Origin: Marinigracilibium pacificum
Lineage (GTDB): Bacteria; Bacteroidota; Bacteroidia; Cytophagales; Cyclobacteriaceae
Direction of reading: 5' to 3'
Assembly: GCF_012926615.1 (NCBI RefSeq)
Contig: NZ_JABBNU010000013.1
Span: forward strand, 1 to 64,000
Length of the DNA: 64,000 bases
Part shown: piece by piece, positions 1-9,786 of the stretch
Layout: each line of letters starts with the position of its first letter
Numbering within the stretch: position 1 is the stretch's first letter
Translations under genes and position numbers: made by a program
Notes under the pieces: generated by a model
Seen by the model: the letters and a program-made list of their open reading frames with translations, nothing else
Database searches by the model: none
What the model was told of the DNA's origin: nothing

Positions 1-215
1 GGAGTTTCGGGAGCAACGATAACACTTCAATCCGTAAACTATAATGGATTAACAGGTAATTATGTAGCAGGACAATCATTTACATCTGGTTCAAATCTTG
101 TTGAAAGTTTGGCAAATACTACTACTTCATCAGTTACTGTTGAATATACATTTGCAGTTTCAGCAAGTGGATGTGCTAACCCTTCAACTCAAACAGTATC
201 AGTTGTAGTTAGTCC
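1..215 (+). repeat. Copy 1 of a 582-bp-period internal repeat
   Basis: Bases 1-215 recur at 583-797 with only four mismatches (about 98% identity), and the offset of 582 bp is exactly 194 codons. The copy starts at the window edge, so the repeat probably continues upstream. It encodes one PKD-like module of the giant secreted protein. Confidence 0.9.
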
Positions 216-3200
216 GATACCTTCTTTAGTGGTTACCAATAATAGCTCATCAATATGTAGCGGAGAGACTACGGATATACAACTTTCAGGTACTACTAGT
301 GGAGCGACAATAAGTCTGGCAGCAGTTAATTATAATGGATTAACAGGTGGCGGATATGGAGCAGGAGGAACTTTAAGTTATGGAGATGCAATAGCTGAAA
401 CCTTAACTAACCCTGGGTTGACTCCAATAACAATAGATTATGTATTTACAGTAAGTGGAAATGGATGTACCGGAGCTACAATTACAGAAAGTGTAACAGT
501 ATCACCAACACCGGATCTAACAATTACAAATAATACTCCAGCTGTTTGTAGTGGAGAAACTATAAATCTCAGATTAAATAGTGGAGTTTCGGGAGCAACG
601 ATAACACTTCAATCCGTAAACTATAATGGATTAACAGGTAATTATGTAGCAGGACAATCATTTACATCTGGTTCAAACCTTGTTGAAAGTTTGGCAAATA
701 CTACTACTTCATCAGTTACTGTTGAATATACATTTGCAGTTTCAGCTAGTGGATGTGCTAATCCTTCAACTCAAACAGTATCAGTTGTTGTTAGTCCTCA
801 ATTGAATATTTCGAATCCTATATCAGATCTTTCTGACGAAATTTGTACTGGAGACCAATTGAATTTTACTCCAACGTCAACAGTTTCAGGAACAGTATTT
901 AATTGGACTTCAACTATAGTTGGTTCGATAGATCCTGCCACTGTTACAGCAAATGGAAGTGGACCAATTAACGATACCCCTTTAAATACCGGGACTGCAA
1001 TTGGTGAAATCATATATACGATTACACCAGAATTTAATGGTTGCACCGGGCTATCAAGAGAGTATGTTGTAAAAGTAAATCCTGAAGTTCAAGTATCAGT
1101 AGCATCAAATACCATTGATATTTGTGGGAATCAGACAACAAATATTCAATTAAACGAAGCAAACTCAATATCTGGAACCATCTTTACTTGGACAGTGGTT
1201 TCAGATGCAAATATTTCTGGAGCATCTAATGGATCGGGAACAGTTATTTCCCAGACATTAAATAATAGCTCTAATATTTCCGGAACAGTAGTTTATACAG
1301 TTACACCAAGTATTAATGGTTGTCCTGGAAACCCTTATGATATAACTGTTACAGTAAAACCAATACCAACAGTTTCAGCATTACCTTCAGCAGAGTCCAT
1401 TTGTAATGGTACGTCTACAAATATTACACTGTCAAATCCTAATAATGTTGCAGGTACCACCTACACTTGGACTGCTACTGCTGATGCATCCATTTCAGGT
1501 GCTTCAAATGGTAGTGGAAGTGTTATTCAACAAACATTGATTAATTCAGGAAGCAATGGTGCGGTAGTTCAATATCAGATCACTCCATGGGCAAATGGTT
1601 GTGCTGGTAACCCAATCTCAGCTTTTGTAACTGTTAACCCTGAATTGATTGCAGATGCTGGAGCTGACCAGGTTATTTGTGAAGGGAGTTCAGTTACTTT
1701 AGGTGGAGCCCCATCCGCATCAGGTGGATCAGGGTCTTATAATTACAACTGGAATGGACCAAATGGATTCAGCTCAGCCTTAGCAAACCCTACAAATATT
1801 ATTCCTGATGTTGGTATCAACAATTATCAGTTAGTAGTAACGGATAGTAGAGGGTGTTTGAGTATGATGGCACAAGTTACTATTACAGTAGATGAAGCTC
1901 CTCAGGTTTATGCCGGAGATGATATTCAGATATGTCGAGATGGTGAAGTTACTCTGGCTGGAAGTATTGGTGGTTCAACTTCTGAGGCTTATTGGTCTTC
2001 ACCAAGTGGAACTGGAGGATTTTCTCCTTCTAATTTATTTTCTGAAGCTATTACCTATACTCCAACTCAAGCTGAAATTGATGCTCGACAAGTAGTATTA
2101 ACTTTGACTACCAATGACCCTGCAGGACCTTGTCCGGTGGTGTCAGATCAGGTGTTTATCGTTATAAATGACCTTCCAAATGCAGGATTTACAGGGTTAC
2201 CAACAGAATTAGCTGAAAATGATCCGCCTGTAGAATTAACACCATTTAATTCGGGAGGTAACTTCTTCTTTAACGGAATAAATTTTGGTACGAATTTCTT
2301 TGATCCTAACCCAAATACCGGGACCAATGCAAGTCTTGGTGATAATGATATCACATATACATTTACTGATATTAATGGATGTACGAATAGTACCACACAA
2401 ACAGTATTTATAAATGCATTAACTCCAATAAACTTCTTTGTAGGGGATAGTACAGTTGATGCTTCAGGAAATCCGGTCGTTTGTTCAAATGAAGGACTTC
2501 AATTATTAGTTGGGGTTCCTACACCAGATCAGGCCGTTTATGATGCCAACACACCGCCTAATACAGTGGGGTTCTTTACTGGGGCAAATGTTATTGAAAT
2601 AAATGGAGAGTTCTATTTTGATCCGGCCGCAGCTGGTACTGGAATTCATCAGGTAACATATACTTATACAAATGAAAGTAGTGCAACGAATAAACTGACA
2701 AAAGATCTTTTCGTGTTTGGAGCACCTATTATTGATTTTTCAGTTTCAGAGCAATGTGTAAGTGACCCAGTAGCCTTTGAAGATAAATCAACTATAGAAG
2801 CTTCACCATTTAGTGAAGGGTTGGTTTCATGGAATTGGGAGTTTGGAGATGCTTCAATGAATGATAATCGTCAGGATCCTGATCATCAATATTCATTTGC
2901 AGGATCATATGATGTGACACTAACTGCAACTACAGCCAGAGGATGTACAGACACTGGTACAAAAACCGTAAAGGTAGGTGCAGTTCCACAAATTGACTTC
3001 CTTGTTTCAAGAGTTTGTAATGGAGATCAATCAATTTTTACACCTAATGTATCTTTACCAGATACTGAAATTGTTGGATGGCTATGGGAATTTGGAGATG
3101 GAACACAGTCAGTAAATAAGAATGCAACATATACATATCCTGCACAAGGAAATTATATGACTTCTCTTACTGTGGAAACAACTGAAGGCTGTATTGAAAC

Positions 3201-4758
3201 CAAGCAAGAAGAGATATTCATTCTTCCAAGAGTGGTGTTGACCAATGATCCTGTAAACCCTTATTTAGCAACATTTAATAGCGGACTTGAAGGTTGGGTT
3301 GCTCAAGGTGAAAACTTAAGCTGGGAAGTGGGGAATCCTTCTGCAGGAACAATAAACTCGATAGATGGACAGGCATGGGTGACCAATGCTTCAGGTTCTC
3401 CATCAGTTTCAGAAGATAGCTGGGTTAACTGTCCGTGCTTTGATTTCAGTAATACTTCTCGTCCAATGCTAAGTCTTGACTATTTCTCAGATCTGTTTAG
3501 TGAAGATGGTGCAGTGATACAGTATTCACTTAATGGCGGTGAGACTTGGGAAGTGTTGGGTCAAACTAATGAAGGCATTAACTGGTACTCTAGTAATAAA
3601 GTAACTTCAAGACCAGGTAATCAGGATGGCTTTAATAGTTATGGATGGAATACTTCTGAAACAGATTGGAAAACAGGTAGAATTTATCTTGATGAGTTAA
3701 TTGGACAGCCTTCTGTAAGGCTAAGAGTTGCCTTCTCAACAGGTCCAAACCCTCCATTAGGTTCTCAATTTGATGGATTTGCATTTGACAATTTCAAGAT
3801 ATTTGAAAGAAGCAGAAATGTTTTGGTTGAGCAATTCTCCAATCTTGATCCTTCTGTATTAACAGGTACAGTGGAAAGTATCGATCGTCTTCAAAATGTA
3901 GGTGATGAGGTGTTGTTAATGCATTATTTTATGGACATTCCTTTTGCTGATAGTTTATATGACGCAAATAGAGGAGATCAGGGAGCAAGGGGACTTTACT
4001 ATTCAATTTCACAAACTCCAACTACAGTAATTGATGGAAATATCTATAATGGGCTTTCATCAGATTGGATTGTTGATGATGTTTTAACAAGAAGTTTGAT
4101 TGATCCTGATTTTAATGTAGATATTGATTTTCCTGTACCAAATGAAAGATATATTCTAACATTTGATGTAGATATAACTAGTATCTATGATAGGGCAGCA
4201 GAGGATCTATTTGTTCAAACTGTTGTTGTCGAGAACGAAGTAATGCTTAGTAATGGAGATATAATTCCTAATCTAGTTAAGCAATTTATGCCAAGTGCTG
4301 CTGGTACATTGTATAGATTTAACTGGGCTCAAGGAGAAAGACGTTCTCTAAGATTTGATTGGGAAATTACAGCTTATGACCCTTCACAACTGGGAGTAAT
4401 TGTATTTATTCAGAATAGTAATGGAGAGGTACTTCAATCTCAATTCGTGAAAGCTCCTGACTTTGGATATGAAAATTCGTTATTGACAGGTATTGAAGAT
4501 GATTTTGAAAATACTAAAGTATTACTATATCCAAACCCGGCTAAAGAACATACTACTCTTTTATTGGAAGAACCTACTAAAAAGGATATTGAATTAATAT
4601 TGTATGATAGTAAAGGGTCAGTAATACGAGAGGATATTATATTAAAAGGAAATAAGGAAATTGAAATTGATCTGATAGGTCTTCCTACAGGAATATATAA
4701 CCTTCAATTAGTGAATGAAGGTCAATCATTGGGTACACTTAGAGTTATTAAAAATTAG
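1..4758 (+). CDS. Giant T9SS-secreted repeat protein with PKD-like modules (5' end outside window)
   Basis: The reading frame is open from base 1, so this is the C-terminal 1585 residues of a longer protein. The visible N-terminal part is a string of about 80-100-residue beta-rich modules of the PKD-like type found in Bacteroidota surface proteins, each with a conserved ICSGE/ICTGD-like start and an NGC near its end. Two classic PKD domains follow (about residues 915-990 and 1000-1075, with WEFGD cores). Next come a jelly-roll-like region (about 1090-1270) and an Omp28-like stretch (VLVEQFSN, then PTTVIDGN) that lacks the CxxC usual in that family. The last 80 residues (YPNPAKEH to RVIKN) form a type A T9SS sorting domain. 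It is probably an exported adhesin or matrix protein; no catalytic domain is visible. The first modules are nearly identical copies of each other. Confidence 0.85.
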   Translation, partial: GVSGATITLQSVNYNGLTGNYVAGQSFTSGSNLVESLANTTTSSVTVEYTFAVSASGCANPSTQTVSVVVSPIPSLVVTNNSSSICSGETTDIQLSGTTSGATISLAAVNYNGLTGGGYGAGGTLSYGDAIAETLTNPGLTPITIDYVFTVSGNGCTGATITESVTVSPTPDLTITNNTPAVCSGETINLRLNSGVSGATITLQSVNYNGLTGNYVAGQSFTSGSNLVESLANTTTSSVTVEYTFAVSASGCANPSTQTVSVVVSPQLNISNPISDLSDEICTGDQLNFTPTSTVSGTVFNWTSTIVGSIDPATVTANGSGPINDTPLNTGTAIGEIIYTITPEFNGCTGLSREYVVKVNPEVQVSVASNTIDICGNQTTNIQLNEANSISGTIFTWTVVSDANISGASNGSGTVISQTLNNSSNISGTVVYTVTPSINGCPGNPYDITVTVKPIPTVSALPSAESICNGTSTNITLSNPNNVAGTTYTWTATADASISGASNGSGSVIQQTLINSGSNGAVVQYQITPWANGCAGNPISAFVTVNPELIADAGADQVICEGSSVTLGGAPSASGGSGSYNYNWNGPNGFSSALANPTNIIPDVGINNYQLVVTDSRGCLSMMAQVTITVDEAPQVYAGDDIQICRDGEVTLAGSIGGSTSEAYWSSPSGTGGFSPSNLFSEAITYTPTQAEIDARQVVLTLTTNDPAGPCPVVSDQVFIVINDLPNAGFTGLPTELAENDPPVELTPFNSGGNFFFNGINFGTNFFDPNPNTGTNASLGDNDITYTFTDINGCTNSTTQTVFINALTPINFFVGDSTVDASGNPVVCSNEGLQLLVGVPTPDQAVYDANTPPNTVGFFTGANVIEINGEFYFDPAAAGTGIHQVTYTYTNESSATNKLTKDLFVFGAPIIDFSVSEQCVSDPVAFEDKSTIEASPFSEGLVSWNWEFGDASMNDNRQDPDHQYSFAGSYDVTLTATTARGCTDTGTKTVKVGAVPQIDFLVSRVCNGDQSIFTPNVSLPDTEIVGWLWEFGDGTQSVNKNATYTYPAQGNYMTSLTVETTEGCIETKQEEIFILPRVVLTNDPVNPYLATFNSGLEGWVAQGENLSWEVGNPSAGTINSIDGQAWVTNASGSPSVSEDSWVNCPCFDFSNTSRPMLSLDYFSDLFSEDGAVIQYSLNGGETWEVLGQTNEGINWYSSNKVTSRPGNQDGFNSYGWNTSETDWKTGRIYLDELIGQPSVRLRVAFSTGPNPPLGSQFDGFAFDNFKIFERSRNVLVEQFSNLDPSVLTGTVESIDRLQNVGDEVLLMHYFMDIPFADSLYDANRGDQGARGLYYSISQTPTTVIDGNIYNGLSSDWIVDDVLTRSLIDPDFNVDIDFPVPNERYILTFDVDITSIYDRAAEDLFVQTVVVENEVMLSNGDIIPNLVKQFMPSAAGTLYRFNWAQGERRSLRFDWEITAYDPSQLGVIVFIQNSNGEVLQSQFVKAPDFGYENSLLTGIEDDFENTKVLLYPNPAKEHTTLLLEEPTKKDIELILYDSKGSVIREDIILKGNKEIEIDLIGLPTGIYNLQLVNEGQSLGTLRVIKN
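583..797 (+). repeat. Copy 2 of the 582-bp-period internal repeat
   Basis: Near-identical to bases 1-215. The four differences are at bases matching 96 (T/C), the AGCAAG/AGCTAG and AACCCT/AATCCT changes, and GTAGTT/GTTGTT. The module between the copies (about 300-520) is related only at protein level, so the pattern suggests recent duplication of a two-module unit or gene conversion. Confidence 0.9.
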
Positions 4759-4828
4759 CATTAAACTTATAATTGATTTTAATGATTTTTAATTTTATAT
4801 TGATAGCTTGATAAACTAAATGCCCTGA

Positions 4829-7678
4829 ATGAAGACTGACTCAAATTATTCTCTTTTGAAAGAGAGAATCTATTTTTTGTTGGAGGCAGCTGATAAACCA
4901 TTGGCTTTATTGTCTAAAAGAGATAAAGCTATAGTTTCGTTTAACTCCAATAAAATTTCCGGTGGATCAATTGAGAATATTTCCGGAATTTTTGAAAGTA
5001 TTGATTTATCTAATATTGAGTCAGGAGGTCTTTATCCTTTAAAGTCCTCGGAATTTTTATTTTGTCAGTTAGTAAACTCAAAGGATGATGCAGATTTAAT
5101 TTATGCATTAATTCTTGGTAAAGGGGATGTTCCGAATTCAGTAATTCCCGAATTAAACCCATGTATTCGTTCTAATAGATTAATAGTCTCAAAAGAGTCT
5201 GGTGTGATACATTCATTATCAGATAATTTTTGTGAATTATTTAACTACTCAAGAGAAGATCTTATTGGTAAAAAAGTATCTGAAATAATTGGTACTAAAG
5301 CACAATTTCTATTACAAAAAGGTAACACCGTGTTTAATGGAAAACTGTGTTTAGGCGCAAATGGAGAAGTTCGATGGGGCAATCTTAGAACTATGGGTGC
5401 CTACCGAGTCAACAATAATGAATTTTTGATTGTTGATTTTGATGATCTAACCCAGAGTCATTTGAGAAGTTTACAATATTTTCAAATGATGCGTCAATTT
5501 GGTGAGTCAATAATTGTTGTAGATCAGGAGACACTTAATATTATTGATATAAATTCTGCTACGATGAATCTCACAGGGATGACCCAGGAGGAATTGATAT
5601 CAAGAAAGGTAACAGAAATATTGCCAGATATATACCCTTCAAATTCCGGGAGTTATCAGGTTTGGGTAACTACAATAAAGGAGTTATCAAATGCAGGTGG
5701 TAATTATGTCAAAAGATGCACATTAAACACTGCAAAGAGACAAGTATCCGTAGAGGTTTCCATTCACTACCATTACCTAGATAATAGAGGGTATTTCACA
5801 ATTTTGCTTCGGGATATAACAAAGCAACTTAAAGCAGAATATGCCCTTAAAGATAGTAGGGAAAAGCTTAGAGTTCTTTTCAATAATGTAGAGTGCGGTA
5901 TTTTGGTTACAAGTACTCAAAATCATATAGTTGGAGTTAATCGAACTTTTGAACAGATGGTCGGCTTTTCTGAGCCGGAGCTGGTAGGAAGAAATATAGA
6001 CTCAATATTTAATGAAGCAAGTTTCAATTTTGATGTTGATGATATTCTAAGAAAAAAAGGTAGTAATAAAATAACTACAGTTCTTAATGCGAATAATGAA
6101 GAGATATTTTTATTAAATAAACGATCACATGTATATGGATCTGATGATAGGGTCAGATTACATATATATATGTTAGAAGATATTACAGACTACTTGATGA
6201 CCTATCAGAAAAGTAGAGAGCAAGAATCATTACTTGAATCTGTAAATGCAAATCTTAAGGAAGCTATTTATAGGTGTATTAGAGGTAAAGGTTTAGTATA
6301 TGCAAATAAGGCATTTGTCGAGTTGTTTGGTTTTAATTCACTTGAAGAAGCTCTTGAGACTACAGACAGCGAACTTAATAATTTATATCTTGATAATAAG
6401 AGGAGAAAATCGATACTTCTTCAAGCCAGGAATAAAGGGTTTATAAAAGGAGCAGAAGCAAGATTTTTAAGAAAAGACGGAAAAAAATGGTGGGGCTTGT
6501 TGAATTGTACGGTCAATAAAAATCATTCCGGTGAATGGGTTATTGATGGTGCAATAGTGGATATAAGTTTAAGAAAAGAGGCTGAGGAGAAAGCTCGGGC
6601 AAATCAGGAATTACTTAAATCTGTAAACGAAAATATCCATGATGCAATTTATAGGTCAACTATAAATGATAAAATAATTTATTTTAATAAAGCATTTTAT
6701 AACCTCTTTGGGTTTAAGAATGAAGAGGAATTGATGGGAATTAATCCTGAAGACTTGTATAGAAATGTTGCTGACAGAGCTAATATCCTTAAGGAAGTTC
6801 TCGCTAATGGTTCAGTCAAGAATAGAGAAGTTCCATTTGTTAGAAATGACGGCTCGGGGTTTTGGGGACTAATCAGTGTTAGTAAAATAGTAGGTGAGGA
6901 TGGTCAGGTTTATTTAAATGGCGCAATAAGGGATATTACTGAGAGAAAAATTGCTCAACTGAATCTTAAAAAGAAAAATGAAGAATTAAATAAGATTAAT
7001 TCTCAGCTTGATAAGTTCGTTTATAGTGCCAGTCATGATTTGAGAGCTCCATTGACTTCACTTTTAGGATTGATAAATATTGCCGAAAAAGATTATGACA
7101 ATCTTGAGCAGTATTTTGATCTGATGAAAAAGAGTATCAATAAGCAAGATGGGTTTATCAAAGATATAATTGATTTTTCCAGAAATAAAGAAATGCCAGA
7201 GAGCATAACAAAAGTTGAAATTGATTCATTCTTTAAAGAGATCCTCGATAATTTAATATATAGCAGCAAGAACAAGAATATAAAAGTAAATCTTATAATA
7301 TCTGATAATCATGAAGACCTATATTGTGATAGCAAAAGGTTGTCAATAGTTTTATCAAATTTAATATCAAATGCCTTTAAATATGCAGATGTGAGTAAGG
7401 AGTTATCTTACGTGAATATTAATGTATCCATTGATAAAAACTATGGGGTGTTTGAAGTAGAAGATAATGGAATTGGTATTGACAGTAAGTATATAGATAA
7501 AATATTTGAGATGTTCTTTAGAGCCCATGATACATCTTATGGCTCAGGAATTGGTCTCTATATTGTTAAGGAAACTGTTGAAAAAATGAACGGTCAGATA
7601 TTTGTAGACTCGGTTATAAAAAAAGGCACCAAGTTTAATGTCATGGTGCCTAATAAGGTCAAGAATTTTATTAGTTAA
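4829..7678 (+). CDS. Cytoplasmic multi-PAS sensor histidine kinase
   Basis: A 949-residue protein with no signal peptide or membrane segment. Five PAS-like domains are visible (about residues 115-205, 220-330, 345-450, 470-580, 595-710). The last two are clearly duplicates of each other, sharing the [20 protein letters not shown] start and the WGL core. A HisKA domain follows with the H-box SHDLRAPL (phospho-acceptor His736). The HATPase domain shows the N-box [12 protein letters not shown], the G1 box EDNGIGID and the G2 [11 protein letters not shown]. There is no receiver domain, so a separate response regulator is needed and none is adjacent. The input signal is unknown; PAS4/5 could sense a small ligand or redox state. 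The ATG at 4829 follows the giant protein gene by 70 bp. Its stop overlaps the stop of tyrS on the other strand. Confidence 0.88.
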   Translation: MKTDSNYSLLKERIYFLLEAADKPLALLSKRDKAIVSFNSNKISGGSIENISGIFESIDLSNIESGGLYPLKSSEFLFCQLVNSKDDADLIYALILGKGDVPNSVIPELNPCIRSNRLIVSKESGVIHSLSDNFCELFNYSREDLIGKKVSEIIGTKAQFLLQKGNTVFNGKLCLGANGEVRWGNLRTMGAYRVNNNEFLIVDFDDLTQSHLRSLQYFQMMRQFGESIIVVDQETLNIIDINSATMNLTGMTQEELISRKVTEILPDIYPSNSGSYQVWVTTIKELSNAGGNYVKRCTLNTAKRQVSVEVSIHYHYLDNRGYFTILLRDITKQLKAEYALKDSREKLRVLFNNVECGILVTSTQNHIVGVNRTFEQMVGFSEPELVGRNIDSIFNEASFNFDVDDILRKKGSNKITTVLNANNEEIFLLNKRSHVYGSDDRVRLHIYMLEDITDYLMTYQKSREQESLLESVNANLKEAIYRCIRGKGLVYANKAFVELFGFNSLEEALETTDSELNNLYLDNKRRKSILLQARNKGFIKGAEARFLRKDGKKWWGLLNCTVNKNHSGEWVIDGAIVDISLRKEAEEKARANQELLKSVNENIHDAIYRSTINDKIIYFNKAFYNLFGFKNEEELMGINPEDLYRNVADRANILKEVLANGSVKNREVPFVRNDGSGFWGLISVSKIVGEDGQVYLNGAIRDITERKIAQLNLKKKNEELNKINSQLDKFVYSASHDLRAPLTSLLGLINIAEKDYDNLEQYFDLMKKSINKQDGFIKDIIDFSRNKEMPESITKVEIDSFFKEILDNLIYSSKNKNIKVNLIISDNHEDLYCDSKRLSIVLSNLISNAFKYADVSKELSYVNINVSIDKNYGVFEVEDNGIGIDSKYIDKIFEMFFRAHDTSYGSGIGLYIVKETVEKMNGQIFVDSVIKKGTKFNVMVPNKVKNFIS
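7618..7650 (-). terminator. tyrS terminator lying inside the kinase gene
   Basis: On the minus strand a 7-bp stem GGCACCA/TGGTGCC (7650-7644 with 7631-7625), a 12-nt loop and seven T residues (7624-7618) follow the tyrS stop by about 25 bases. The hairpin is made from the last codons of the convergent kinase gene. On the plus strand no T-run follows, so it serves tyrS only. Confidence 0.7.
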
Positions 7679-8952
7679 ACTATTTTTACCAAATAGTAAT
7701 TTTTCTTTCCTTTTTGAATTAAGAAATATTTGTTTTCTAATGGATTGAAATCGAAATCTGCATTTCCATCAGTAATTTTTTCCTTATTTATTGAGATGCC
7801 ACCTTCCTTTATCATTCTTCTGGCTTCACCTTTACTTTTGAAAATTAAGTCTCCAATATGATCTCCTAGGAAATCTGTTACTGTCATACTTTCCGGAGCT
7901 GATATTTCTTTTTGAGGAACTGCCTCAAAAACTTGAAGTAAAGTCCTTTCATTTAATGCTTCAAGATCAGACTTTGAACTTTTTCCAAAAAGAATGTTAG
8001 TTGCTTTTTTTGCAGTTTCAAGATCATCTTCACCATGAACCATCCTTGTTATGTCTTCTGCTAAAGCATTTTGAAGAACTCTCAGATGTGGAGCTTCCTC
8101 ATGTTCCTTCTCAAGGGCTTCAATTTCATCCTTTGTTTTAAGAGTAAATACCCTGATAAGTTTTTTACTATCTTCATCAGAGCAATTCAACCAGAATTGG
8201 TAGAATTGATAAGGAGAAGTCATTTCTGCATCAAGCCATACGTTTCCTCCTTCAGATTTACCGAATTTTGTTCCATCAGACTTGGTTACTAATGGTGCAG
8301 TTAGAGCAAAAGCATCGCCCTGAGCCTTACGACGGATATATTCCGTTCCAGTAGTAATATTTCCCCACTGATCCGATCCACCCATTTGAATTTTCACATT
8401 ATGGTTGGCATATAAATGGTAGAAATCATACCCTTGAAGTAACTGATATGTGAATTCTGTAAATGAAATACCTGTTTCCAGTCTTTTCTTGACACTATCT
8501 TTTGCAAGCATATAATTTACAGAGATGTGCTTTCCATTATCTCTTAGGAATTCAAGGAAACCAAAGTTTTTGAACCAATCGTAGTTGTTCAAAATCTCCG
8601 CAGAGTTTTCTCCACAATCAAAATCCAGAAACTGCTCTAGCTGTTTTTTGATACCTTCCTGATTTTCTCTTAGAGTTTCTTCATCAAGCAATTTTCTTTC
8701 TGCAGCCTTAAATGATGGGTCCCCAATCATTCCTGTAGCACCTCCTACTAAAGCAATAGGTTTGTGGCCGGCACGCTGAAAATGTACTAGTAACATGATT
8801 GTTGCCAGGTTACCAATGTGAAGAGATTTAGCTGTAGGATCAAATCCTATATAACCAGAAGTTATTTCATTTTTAAGCTGTTCTTCAGTTCCAGGTGTCA
8901 TGTCATGCACCATTCCTCTCCAACGTAGTTCTTCTATAAAATCTGGCTTCAT
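7675..8952 (-). CDS. tyrS: Tyrosyl-tRNA synthetase
   Basis: A 425-residue class I aminoacyl-tRNA synthetase that charges tRNA-Tyr in the cytoplasm. The HIGH-type motif HIGN starts at His45 and the KMSKS-type motif is KFGKS (about 229-233). The tyrosine-binding core GSDQWGN and a C-terminal S4 RNA-binding domain (about 355-420) are present. Length fits the bacterial TyrRS family. The ATG at 8952 begins MKPDF and has a promoter-like box shortly upstream. The gene is monocistronic and its 3' end overlaps the stop of the convergent sensor kinase by 4 bp. Confidence 0.97.
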   Translation of the reverse strand: MKPDFIEELRWRGMVHDMTPGTEEQLKNEITSGYIGFDPTAKSLHIGNLATIMLLVHFQRAGHKPIALVGGATGMIGDPSFKAAERKLLDEETLRENQEGIKKQLEQFLDFDCGENSAEILNNYDWFKNFGFLEFLRDNGKHISVNYMLAKDSVKKRLETGISFTEFTYQLLQGYDFYHLYANHNVKIQMGGSDQWGNITTGTEYIRRKAQGDAFALTAPLVTKSDGTKFGKSEGGNVWLDAEMTSPYQFYQFWLNCSDEDSKKLIRVFTLKTKDEIEALEKEHEEAPHLRVLQNALAEDITRMVHGEDDLETAKKATNILFGKSSKSDLEALNERTLLQVFEAVPQKEISAPESMTVTDFLGDHIGDLIFKSKGEARRMIKEGGISINKEKITDGNADFDFNPLENKYFLIQKGKKNYYLVKIV

Positions 8953-8978
8953 TTAATTATAAGTTTTAAAATTTTTGG

Positions 8979-8986
8979 CAAATATA
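8979..8986 (-). promoter_or_regulatory. Promoter -7 box for tyrS
   Basis: Minus-strand TATATTTG is a perfect match to the Bacteroidota -7 consensus TAnnTTTG. It lies 26 bp upstream of the tyrS ATG. The -33 element is weak (only a T-rich stretch). Confidence 0.5.
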
Positions 8987-9030
8987 AGGTTCATTTTTGG
9001 TTTAAGGGATAAAAACATCAATATTCCTGA

Positions 9031-9065
9031 TTTGTGTTTAATCAATGATTATTTATTTAACTTTG
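9031..9065 (+). promoter_or_regulatory. Promoter for the TPR lipoprotein gene
   Basis: TTTG at 9031-9034 and TAACTTTG at 9058-9065 match the -33 and -7 elements of Bacteroidota promoters with a slightly long 23-nt spacer. The predicted leader is about 65 nt. Confidence 0.5.
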
Positions 9066-9135
9066 CAATTCGTTAAGTTATAAAGTATTTGCCCTCAATT
9101 GCTTTTTATTTGTTTTTAATTAAAAAAAGAGATCT

Positions 9136-9735
9136 ATGTTAAATGTACGTCTGTATTTGGCGGTAATGGTTACAATTTTTTTATTCTCTTGCGGAGGGGA
9201 TCTTTCTGAACAAGGAGATAAATTGTATAAAAGCGGAAAGTATCAAGAAGCAATAAAATCTTATTCTGAATATCTTGAAACTTACCCTAGTAATGAAATT
9301 GTATTATACAATAGGGGGAGAAGTTATGAAGAATTAGGTATGACTGAAGAAGCTATAGCTGATTATCAGCAAGTATTAAAAATTGACGATCGCCACATGA
9401 ATAGCCGATTAGGACTTGCTTCGTTGTTTTATAAGAATGGAGATTATTCTTCTGCTGAAATTATTCTAACTGAGTCTATGAAAATTAGTCCTGAAAACCC
9501 GAATGTGCTGGCATTGAGAGGTAAAGTAAATTTTCAGATGAGTAATTTTAAGCAAGCAATTGATGATTTGTCAAAAGCATTAAGAATTAAACCTGATATG
9601 TCTGACGCCTACTATTTTAGAGGATTAGCAAATATTGGAGCTAATAAAAAATCTAGTGGATGTAGTGATTTGAAAAAGGCAGTATCGATGGGTGTGGAAG
9701 TTGCTCAGAATTCTGTTGATAAATATTGTAAATAA
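9136..9735 (+). CDS. TPR-repeat lipoprotein
   Basis: A 199-residue protein. A hydrophobic signal ends in the lipobox LFSC with Cys19 as the lipidation site, so it should be anchored to the inner or outer membrane. The rest consists of tetratricopeptide repeats (about 24-160), such as GDKLYKSGKYQEAIKSYSEY and YNRGRSYEELGMTEEAIADY, followed by a short Cys-containing tail. TPR proteins act as assembly scaffolds; the partner is unknown. It stands alone between tyrS (divergent) and a bidirectional terminator. Confidence 0.85.
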   Translation: MLNVRLYLAVMVTIFLFSCGGDLSEQGDKLYKSGKYQEAIKSYSEYLETYPSNEIVLYNRGRSYEELGMTEEAIADYQQVLKIDDRHMNSRLGLASLFYKNGDYSSAEIILTESMKISPENPNVLALRGKVNFQMSNFKQAIDDLSKALRIKPDMSDAYYFRGLANIGANKKSSGCSDLKKAVSMGVEVAQNSVDKYCK

Positions 9736-9756
9736 ACGACCTTATAATAAATAAAG

Positions 9757-9783
9757 AAAAGGAGCCTTTTGGCTCCTTTTTTT
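9757..9783. terminator. Bidirectional terminator between TPR gene and hbd
   Basis: GGAGCC (9761-9766), TTTT loop and GGCTCC (9771-9776) are flanked by A-rich bases on the left and seven T on the right. It can end both the TPR transcript and the convergent dehydrogenase transcript. Confidence 0.85.
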
Positions 9784-9786
9784 ATG

